A stretch of DNA of 64,000 nucleotides, from the NCBI GenBank assembly GCA_030686995.1, contig CM060706.1, forward strand, positions 145,396,731 to 145,460,730, written 5' to 3'. The position numbers and the translations under genes were made by a program. Below, one piece after another: positions 27,651 through 38,853 of this stretch. Every line of letters starts with the position of its first letter. Positions within the stretch are counted from its first letter, which is position 1. The notes under the pieces are model-generated. The model saw only the letters and a program-made list of their open reading frames with translations. It did not search any database and was not told the DNA's origin. The stretch is from Artemisia argyi (lineage: Eukaryota > Streptophyta > Magnoliopsida > Asterales > Asteraceae).

Positions 27651-30084
27651 AAATCATATATGATTTTAAATAAGATTTAAATTTCTTTGAAAAATCATAT
27701 ATGATAATTTTGAAAATCATATATGATACTTCAAATGTTTTTGTAAAATAGAAAATATCACATATGATTTTAAATATAGATTAAAAAACTAATACATATT
27801 ACTAATTTTACAGGAGTTCTATGAAAAAATAGAATAGAAGTTTGAAATCATAATAAATGAAAAGAAAGAGCTAGCTGAGACGATGAGGGAGGTTATGATG
27901 AAGTTCAAAGGAGACAAGCAGTTGTTTAGCTTATGTAAAAGATACAAAACAATATTCAAAGAGCTAGATTTTGATATTGATGAAGGAAAAGAAAAAATTA
28001 GTGAAGAAAGCAACAGTGATGATGGACACACTGATGATGATGGAAGTGATGATGACGATGAGAAAGATAAGGAAGATAAATCTAAAGATAAAAAAGAAGA
28101 AAATGTCAGTGATAATACAGATGAAAGTGGGAGTGAAGAAGATACTGGAAGTGACGAAGAGAATGGAAGTGAAGAAGAGAGTGGGATTGAAAATGAAGAA
28201 CGTGAGAAGAAAAATACAATGGATAAGGAAGAAAAGAATGAAGAAGAGAGTGGCAGTGAAGAAGAGAGTGGGAGTGAAGATGAAATGAAAACAGGTGTTC
28301 AACAAGAAAAACAAGAGGAAAAAGAAAATAGCGAAGAAGAGGATGAGATGGAAACATAAATGGATACGGAAAAACAAATTCCTGTTGAGAAGGAAAAAGA
28401 TAAAGAAATTGAAGTCGGGAAGCAAAAGGAAACAAAAGTGCAAAAGGAGAGAGAAAAACCAGTTGAGAAGTTAAAGGGAAGTCCAATTCATTCTTTTGAG
28501 ACACTAAAAAAACACGACATCGATGAAGAGAGTCGAGAAAAGATTTCCAAAAAAGAACAACCATCTATGATAGGAACAGAAGAACTAGATGCCTATTTCG
28601 CTGAGGATGATAATTATGAAACCTTTATGAGTCAAGCAAAAGAAAGTTTGGAAAGGATTAATCAATCACAAAAGAAATCGACAAAAACAACAGCAAGAAA
28701 ATCCACCTCACCACAACAAAAAATGACAACAAGAAGAATGAAATCGATTTCACCACCAAGTTTCAGTCTTGGTATAAGCCCAGTTACTAGCAAACCTGCA
28801 GTTCAAACTGACACGGTAGCAAAAGAAAAAACACCAATGATTGAAAATAGGGATGCAGTACAAGATGACACGGTGACAAAAGCAGAAACACAAAAGATTG
28901 AAAAAACGGCTGCAATTGAAACACCAAAGATTCCAAAAAGGACGAGAAATCAAGTTGCTGAAGAAGCTAAAGAGGAAGAAGAGCAACTTGTAAAAAGAGC
29001 AAAAAAGCCTTCAAGATATCTGGTTTCACCATATATGAACAAGAAAACTGTCATAAATACACCATCTCAGCCAGATGAAATGATGGTAACCAATGCTCTA
29101 TTCTCCATGCAAGGAAATCCATAGTAAGTATGCATTAAAATATTAAAGAATCAAATGAATAAAAAGTGTGAAATTGTGCTAAAAATATATCTAACTCTGA
29201 TTTATCTATTTGTGTAGCCAATTTGTGTTTCAAATAGAATGGGCATGGGGCGCAGCAACACTCAAAGACAACATGCAAACACTAGCACCACATTTAAAAG
29301 TGGACTCTAGTGTAATCGACAGCTTTGCTTGTGTTTTAAGCTATGAAGAAACAATCAACAACAGAGGAGCAAAGATTAAACAGTATTTTCACACAGGAAT
29401 ACTTGTAAGTTACCTAAAATATTAGAACTTAATTGCTAAAATCTTAAATTTGTTTCTTTAACATATGTTGATATATAAAAACAGACAACACAAATAGTGC
29501 AAGCAAAAAAGGAAGATGAAGAGAAGCAGTATAAAGAGTTTTGTGCAAACTTGACAATCGTGTTTAAAGCCAATCCAGAAGAAAAATCAATGGATCATGT
29601 GGAATTGGTAAGAAATAATTTGACTTATTATGAAAAAACAAAAAAAAGTTTTACTTGTATTAAAATGAATCTAATTTTTCTTACTCTATTTATCCAAGAA
29701 TTCTTTCCATTAATTGCACATGAACACTTTTATCTGGTTGTTTTCAATCTACTCAAAGGTACTTCTGTCATCATTGACAACTCCAACTCAGGGGCGACTT
29801 ATGAATCAAAATACTCAAAAGAATGTGACATTCTGGTAAGTAATTATAGATTATGATCAAGTAATGATGCGTACTGATTTATTATTGTGTTTTCACTATC
29901 ACATACATGGAAAAAAAAGTATCACATGTGATTTAACAAATGATTTGAAAAAACATGTGAATTATCATATATGATAAACCTACAAAAAAATACAAAAGAA
30001 AATCAAGTATCATATATGATATAAAAAAACAAAAATAATGTGATGTTCTGGTAAGTGATTAGAGATTAAAAATTTATATTGAAG

Positions 30085-30170
30085 GCTCTTATTCAGCTAA
30101 GCCTTCGGCTTAGCTGTAGCCGAAGACGTCTTCTGCGGCAAAGCCGCAGAAAACGCCTTCGGCATATGAG
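30085..30170. repeat. GC-rich hairpin cluster 3 (intron)
   Basis: CTAAGCCTTCGGCTTAG and TCTGCGGCAAAGCCGCAGA are perfect short hairpins, with further GCCGAAGAC and GCCTTCGGC half-sites. It lies in the last Ulp1 intron, just after the palindromes at 29921-30020. Confidence 0.85.
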
Positions 30171-30630
30171 ATAATGAATTGTCTTTGTTAAAATGAATTT
30201 TCTATTTTGTGTAGAAAAAACTGTTTTCAAGATATCTGGAATCCCACAACCATAAAAAAGCATCTGACATAGCGAAAAAAAGACAACAGTGATGAAGCTA
30301 AAGTGGGGAACAAAACAGAATGTCATTGATTGTGGTATTTTCGTAATGATGCATATGGAGCACTATGGTGGAGAAGCTTTGAAGAACTGGAACTTTGAAT
30401 TTCCAAAAGAAGGAAAAGAACAGGAGTTAGAGATAATAAGAATGAGAATCAAGTATGCAGCCAAGATGTTAACGCATGAACTGAACAATCACCGAGAAAT
30501 GATAAATGAAGAAGCATTTGAGTTTGCAAAGAAACACACAAACAAGGAAGAGTTGCAGAAGTTGATAAGAGAAGAGATTGAAAAGAAGAAGGAAGAGCAG
30601 GCAAGGGACCATGTTGCAAGTGCAATATGA

Positions 30631-31400
30631 TGGAAAAGGTTAGCGGTTGGTAGTGGAAAATTCAGAAGTAGGACTGACAACACAAGAATAGAAGGACTGG
30701 GGCGTACAACATCTTTTTGGGGCCACTAATGCAGATTAAGATCTAATTTCTTTAGACTTTATTATGTAATATCGTATGCCATATAATATGGCTTAAACAT
30801 GTTAAAACAATGTCTTAATTCGTATGTCGCATGCTAGAATATCACAAGACAGTTTAAATTTCCAGGTAGGATAATGGTTTAACTTTCTAGGTACTACGTT
30901 GCCATCATTTGTCAAGAAATGAAAATGGTGAAACATTTCTGGATGTGATTTTGAATGTCTTGTTTAAGTTTTTATTGCACAAATTGATAAATCAATTGTA
31001 ATAGCTGTTGTTTATCGCTAATCGACTCTGTTTTATAACACACTGCCTAAAAAAAAGTATCAAACATAAATATCATATATGATAATACACTTAAAAAATT
31101 TGCTTCAGAATTATCATATGTGATAACTAAAATGAAAGTAACCAAAACACTTGAACACAATCATAATATACTCTTGTTTATAAGTTATCATATATGATAA
31201 ATCAAAAAGGAAAAAACCAAGTGTAAAATCATATATGATTTCGGAGAATTATCATATATGATAATACACCTAAAAAAATTGCTTCTGAATTATCATATGT
31301 GATAACTGAAATGAAAGTAACCAAAACTCTTGAAAACAATTAGCAACAATCTGTTTCATATAAAAACTCAGTAATAATCAAACAATCATGTCTAGGTCTG
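30631..31400. other. Spacer between convergent MULE genes
   Basis: No coding content. Holds six ATCAYATRTGAT palindromes (31072-31303), and a ~179-bp-spaced direct duplication: the block at 31072-31150 recurs almost exactly at 31251-31330. Confidence 0.8.
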
Positions 31401-34400
31401 TTACTCAAATTTCTTCAACACAATCCGACAAAACAAAAAATAATCAAAGAAATTAAAAAATATATGCGGACGATTTATGTTGAAATTCATGGTTGATCCA
31501 AGACCTCTCCTCTTGTAACTTCTGATTGATCCAAATCCCTTCCTTTGTAACTTCAACTTGATCCAACTCGGCCTCTTCTGCAAACTTTTTGGGCACGTCC
31601 TCCTGTTGTGACCATCTGTGTCTCCACATAACGAACATGCATTCCTGTTCTTCGAATTCTTATCAAGAGCTTGCCCTTTCCCTCCTTTTATGTGCAACTT
31701 TTTACGGCCTTTAGGATTACCAAGAGCTGGATTGTTAATGGTTTTTTTAGCTGGCTTCGGGACTCCAACAAGTTCCTTCAAATTATCAGCCTTGTTCTTA
31801 GAAGGAGGATTTGGGCAATCAGCCTCGACATCAATCTTTAGCAACCTCAACTTTTCAACAAAAGAAGACAACCTTGCCTCATCTTTACTCAACATATGGA
31901 TACAGTGATCAACAATGGAACTTGCCTCATTTGCATAATTCTCAACAATCTCATTCTTCTCACCATATCTGTTCCTTTTGTTCCTCAAAGCAGCAGGTAT
32001 AAGGTTCTTTATCCAACGCCTCAATATGTATTGACTTGGAATCACTTCAATATTGGCGTTCTTAAACACACAAAAAACATGCCTGCATAATATTCCAACT
32101 CGAAGAAAAAGATGACAGGAACATACAACTGATCCATCCTCTTGGTTACGCAACACCTTAATGGGCAAAAAAGAAAGAAGATAGTAAAAAATCATATATG
32201 ATAAAACAAAAGAAATAAGGTAGTAAAAAATCATATATGATAAAAAAAAAATAAACAATATTTTTTAAGTAGCTAACATACCTTATAATCCATCAACTCT
32301 ATAAAACAGGTTAACTGGCTCTTCTTCTTCAGCTTTATCGTTATCCTTAACTCTCTTCCTAGCTTTCTCTCTCAACTTAGCTTTCTTCTTCTCCATTAGT
32401 GCATCAACAAATTTTGTTTCTCTAATAACAGAGACCTCAGATCCTTCAACCAAGATTTTGGTTTCTATTTGACAATACCATGTGCCTGCAAATATCTCTG
32501 CTTGAACCAGATCGAACAGAGGACGAGTAAAAATCTTCGAAGCATGACGTTCAATCTTAAGATAGGTTCTAAACTTCAGAACAGAATCAATAGTCTTATG
32601 ATCAAGCCTCTCTTGTATATGCCTCTGCTTTTCCATTGCCGTCTCAAAACAATTCATAAAATTCATAAGAGTGGAACCTTGATTCGTAAAATGAGAGAAA
32701 AAGGAGTTCTCACTCTCAGATCTAGACGTCGTCCTCGTCAAACCACACAAGGGGGAATCAATAAAATAAACAGGAATCCAACACGAACGTATATTAAATA
32801 TCTTTGTTAACCACTTATGATTCTGCAAACTAAACTCCTCCAATAACTTTGACCATCTATCCTCAAACTCCTCCGGACCAATATACATATTCCATACAAT
32901 TTGATTAAACTTATTTTTAAAGTCAGTATCATCATAGATTTTTGAACATATCTGTAAACAAAACAAATAACATTTGATTTAACAAATGATTTGAAAAAAG
33001 ATATGTGTTATCATATGTGATAAACCAATAATAAATACAAATAAAATCAAGTATCACATATGATTTAACATATTATTTGAAAAAAGGTACAAATTATCAT
33101 ATGTGATAAATCAATAAGAAATACACAGAGAATCAAGTATCACATATGATAAACAAAAAGGCAGAAAAATACCTTTCCAGGGAGCTTTTGAGTAATATGC
33201 CACATGCAAAGCCTGTGTTTAGAACCCGCAAACTCAGCTTCAATGGCATTTCTCATAGCCCCATCCTGATCAGTAACAACAATATTTGGAGCCCTACCAA
33301 ACGCCTTTATGAACGCTTTCAGCAACCAAATATACGAAGCTGTAGTTTCGTTCTTCAATAAGCCTGCTGCGACTGTTACACACCTCCGATGATTATCTAT
33401 GGCTGTAAAGAGAACAAACACCATTTTGTACCTGAAAAACAAAAAACAAAAATACTTAAAACAACAGATTAAACAATAAATAGAAAATCATATAATCAAA
33501 ATATCATACTGAACATACAAATACTTACTTGTTTGTTCTGTAAGTAGCATCAAACGAAACAACATCACAAAACTCTCTATAGTTGAACTTAGAAACTTCA
33601 TCAGCCCAAAAAATAGCCACAAGCTCAACATTTTCGACCAAAAAATCAAATGAAAAATCCGGCACATTCTTTTTCCTATTCTCCATCTTAGATATAAGCA
33701 TCTGCACTTCACTATCACCTATATAGCAGTTCACACCAATAAAAAAGTTCTTAAAATCAGTAGTCGTTCCATGAACAAGCAAATAAGAACCCTTCAAACC
33801 AGTTAAGATGTGATGAGCTTTCGTTGCGCCTATATTTACGCTAACAGCTTTAACAATGAACAATTGCTCAGCATACGTCAACTGCCTCTCAGTCTTTGAC
33901 AAATGCTGATACTCTTTACGTTCAAGCTAGTGATTATGAATACTATCAAAGACATTCAACCTGTACTTAGAAGTACCAGGAATCAAATAAAAAATAACAC
34001 GTGCTTTGCACCCTGTGATATGCAGGTTCGAACTTCTAACCTGCTTGTCACTATTCTCTAAGCCTAACGTGTCCACATGAATTCCCTTTGGACAACCTTC
34101 CCTATTACACACTAAATACTTTTGCTTCACAGTACCATTCCTCAACCTTTTTTGGCATGACTTCCTAACCACAAACCCTGCTTTAGCAGCATATTTCATA
34201 TAGGCAGCAATGCACTCATCAATCGACTTATAAACTTTGCCCTTAACAAGTAAAACATCCACAAGAACTTTCGGAATATAATAAACAGTTCCACCAGGAG
34301 TATCAAAATTAGAGTGAGTAGCAAATGATTCAGGAGTTTTCAAAGCATTCAAATCTGAAAAAATAAACACAATTATAAAAACACTGATAAACTTTAAATA

Positions 34401-34903
34401 AAATCACAGACACATATTCTAATTATATCACATATGATATAACACATGCAAGACAAAAACATTTATATATTACATGTGTTATATCATATATGATATCACA
34501 AGCTTAAAACTACTTATTCAAAGCTGAGCTTGATATATCACATGTGATATATCATGTGATACAAAAACATTGATATATCACATGTGATATATCATATATG
34601 ATATCCAAACTACAAATATTATCAGCTACTAATTCAAAGCTTAGAAAGGGCATATTCAGAGCTTATAACATCTTAATAACATAGCTTATTAACACTAACA
34701 AACGGATTATAGAAAAAATTAAAATAATCAAAAAACTTACTCTTAATTGCTTCTGATTGATCACCGTGTTCATAAGCAACAATATCCTCAGCATACTTAG
34801 CTGAAACATCATCACTAACAACAATCTCTTCAAAAGCAGTAGAAGAATCATTAACTGCGATCTCTTCAGAAGTAATAAAAACAGAACTTTCAAGAGAATC
34901 CAT
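31401..34903 (-). pseudogene. FAR1/FHY3-type MULE transposase, nearly intact
   Basis: Five exons: 34903-34741, 34354-33529, 33431-33173, 32951-32282 and 32156-31401, all with GT..AG borders. They total 2674 nt, i.e. 890 codons plus stop and one extra base. Order: acidic N-terminus (MDSLESSVFITSEEIAV); FAR1 DNA-binding domain about residues 75-195; MULE transposase with FDATYRTNK (Asp ~323), VTDQDGA (Asp ~381) and LCMWHI; SWIM finger VCSCHLFLRVGILCRHVF (~651-668); IPSQYILRRW; zinc knuckle CSLCGDTDGHNRRTC (~811). Two lesions only: TAG at 33929-33927 (codon ~197, in HNH-stop-LERKEY) and a 1-base insertion near 32285-32292 just before the exon-4 donor. The protein would bind element ends and catalyse excision/insertion. 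This copy is probably inactive unless supplied in trans. Confidence 0.88.
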
Positions 34904-35340
34904 AAAACCTGCATATCATATGCAAAAATTGAGTCAGTTAGATGATAATTCAGCTTATAGAAACAGAGAGCTTATAATTCAGCTTTGAATTAAGTTTAAA
35001 TAAAAATAAACGATAAAAAATTAGGGTTAGGTGATGTACGGGATGAAGAATGAGATCGCTTAATGAATTTAGAAGAAAAAATTAGGGTTTGTTGATGAAC
35101 GGGATGAAAGAGGTGGTTAGAGGAGTTGGTTAGATGAGAGAAGAAAGAAACACACACTTTGTGTGTGTGAAAAAAATGACGCATTAATTGAGATGAGAGT
35201 AAAAAATAATATTTATATAGTCCTAAAATACCCTTGTAGTGTAAATATTAACTCTAATCTAAGCAATTAGATCAAAATGAATGATAGGTGAAGATTAATC
35301 CCTTGGTATGTAAAGAATGTTTAGTCCTCAAATGATCTTT
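34904..35340 (-). promoter_or_regulatory. Probable transposase promoter / element end
   Basis: Minus-strand upstream region of the transposase: CT-rich leader (TTTCTTTCTTCTCTCATCTAACC), ACACACAAAGTGTGTG dyad at 35150-35169, and CTATATAAATATTATT (TATA-like) at 35207-35222. The right end of the MULE should lie here or a little beyond; no terminal repeat could be matched with the left side. Confidence 0.4.
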
Positions 35341-37534
<2,194 letters not shown>

Positions 37535-37695
37535 TGAAGGGGCCGAAATGTGTGTCATTTGAATGAAAAACCATTAATTAGTACAACCAAATCATCTTAA
37601 TAAGCTACTACTAATTAAGCTATAGGTGGAGGAACGGTGTTTTTAAGTTAAGTTTTAGTCGCAAATATGGTCATTACGCCAATGAGTATACTGGC

Positions 37696-38157
37696 TCAAG
37701 ACAAGTAGAAGAAAAAACTTCCTCTTTCTGCTAAACAAAGAGACCCCACTTCATCTTCAAGAACACCAATAACTCTTTGAAGAGTTTCAGGTGGTGCTAA
37801 GTTGATCTCATCAAGTAAGATCCATTCCCCTTTCTTTAAAGCTGTAATAAAAACACCCTCTACAAAAATATTTCCTTGTATTTTGTGCTTTGATTTTGTT
37901 TGGTCGAGCCCACTCCTTGGGTCGTTTTTGGGTAGCGGTGGACCAGGAGGTACACCATGCACATCAGAAGATCATATAATCATGCTTATCGTTATTGCAA
38001 AACAAAGCATGCTGAGCAGCGGAAAGCAACTGAGGGTGCTACTTCTTGGTGTAGAAAATCTAGAAAACGCCTTGGCTAAAAACATCATTCCCTGGTTAAG
38101 GTCATCAAATGGATCTTCAGGATCATCATTAGCTTGTGAGAAGTAAACACGGATCAC
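37696..38157 (-). pseudogene. Midasin (MDN1) AAA-ATPase fragment
   Basis: Minus-strand residues FVEGVFITALKKGEWILLDE, then INLAPPETLQRVIGVLEDE, match one AAA module of midasin, including the Walker-B aspartate/glutamate (LLDE). Midasin is the giant dynein-like ATPase that removes assembly factors from pre-60S ribosomes. Only about 60 residues of a protein of more than 5000 are present, so this is a captured or decayed exon. A second minus-strand stretch (38157-37972, FSQANDDPEDPFDDLNQGM) may be another piece of the same source but is not recognised with confidence. Confidence 0.6.
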
Positions 38158-38437
38158 TTAAGGATTCCATTGAGTAGTTCAATCGGGTCACCGTTGGAGA
38201 GCGTGTGCCCTATGTGTCATTGACGTGTCACCAATACCTTCCTGACACACATCCCTTGTAAATAAAAAAAATGATTATATAATTCAGTAAGTTACATATT
38301 TTGATCTGTTCTTTTTTCTTTTTTAATCATAATGTATAATGGATCAATGACTATACATAATGATTATACAAATAAATTAGTAGATTTGGTTTTCGTATAC
38401 GTGACCCAAAGCTTGCGTGTATATATATAAGGGGGGC

Positions 38438-38739
38438 TTTATTTTCAGAACCCTATTAAGTGCGGGAACTGCGAGAACTCTAATTTTACATTAAAAAACA
38501 TGTATGTTTTCTTACATACACCTTAATACACATACCTGCGTAAAATACATGTTCATATAAAACCATTTTGCATTGATATGTTGCACTTAACAAGGTTTTA
38601 TATGAACATGTATGTTACGCAGGTATGTGTATTAAGGTGTATGTAAGAAAACATACATGTTTTATATGAACATGCATGTTTTATAATGCAAAATTGGAGT
38701 TCTCGCAGTTCCCGCACTTAACAGGGTTCTGAAAATAAA
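38438..38739. mobile_element. Fold-back MITE in GH3-A promoter
   Basis: Near-perfect ~300-bp hairpin. Outer arms read TTTATTTTCAGAACCCTRTT and AAGTGCGGGAACTGCGAGAA inward from both ends; inner arms (ACATACACCTTAATACACAT) also pair, leaving a ~30-bp loop. ATATATATA lies at both flanks (38421-38429 and about 38746-38754) and could be a 9-bp target duplication, but it is low-complexity. The corresponding place upstream of GH3-B (about 44165-44185) lacks the insertion, so it arrived after the GH3 duplication. Confidence 0.82.
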
Positions 38740-38853
38740 GATACACATATATATAATTACCTCTCCATCCCATCCATAATAAGTTCATAAGTCACAACAC
38801 AGATCAAGTACACATACATATTCATATTATCTAGCTCCGTAACTAGCTGTATC

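Larger units (their letters stand above)
25815..30630 (+). pseudogene. Ulp1-type cysteine protease gene, MULE-borne, multiply disrupted
   Basis: Readable exons: about 25815-25919, 26059-27151, 27249-27495, 27814-29123, 29218-29404, 29485-29835 and 30215-30630. The N-terminal half has a conserved domain (TRSSPKAMFDAMAGLTEIRK, FERFINFPITELPS, MELRLEKGSIKVTRQKINDM) typical of plant transposon Ulp1 proteins. A long Glu/Ser/Asp-rich acidic linker follows, then the C48 catalytic domain: His in HEHFYLVVFN (codon 29725), Asp in VIIDNSNSGATYESK (29776), Gln and Cys in TKQNVIDCGIF (Cys codon 30331). The catalytic residues are kept, but in-frame stops occur at 26160 (TGA), 26417 (TAA), 27835 (TAG) and 28357 (TAA), with frameshifts in A-runs near 26240 and 30275. 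The start exon is unclear. Family members cleave SUMO-like conjugates; this copy cannot make the full protein. Confidence 0.85.
25590..34602. repeat. Phased palindrome family ATCAYATRTGAT in introns and spacers
   Basis: About 29 copies of the 12-bp palindrome ATCAYATRTGAT, usually inside TATCAYATRTGATA, start at 25590, 25654, 25938, 25981, 26024, 27653, 27694, 27716, 27757, 29921, 29964, 30009, 31072, 31113, 31197, 31228, 31251, 31292, 32191, 32230, 33010, 33053, 33096, 33139, 34427, 34483, 34537, 34577 and 34591. Within clusters the commonest step is 39-45 bp (often exactly 43), with some of 22-23 and one of 84. All are in introns or spacers of the MULE and none was seen in an exon. Confidence 0.92.
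25550..35340. mobile_element. Mutator-like element carrying Ulp1 protease and FAR1-type transposase
   Basis: Two convergent multi-exon genes, a Ulp1-like protease (plus) and a FAR1/MULE transposase (minus), share the same palindromic repeats in introns and spacers. This shows they are one ~9.8-kb element. Plant MULEs carrying ULP-like genes are known (Kaonashi in Arabidopsis, CUMULE in melon). Exact ends are not resolved: no terminal inverted repeat or 9-bp duplication could be matched by eye, so the limits given are where the palindromes and promoter-like flanks stop. Both genes are damaged in this copy. Confidence 0.7.

Noticed and set aside
27964..28564. Phe/Leu-rich minus-strand ORFs over 150 codons
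   Set aside because: Antisense of the Glu/Lys-rich acidic linker of the Ulp1 gene.
29608..29698. A further intron in the Ulp1 catalytic region
   Set aside because: GTAAGA and a CCAAG site are present, but splicing there would break the frame while the unspliced frame is open; treated as exon.
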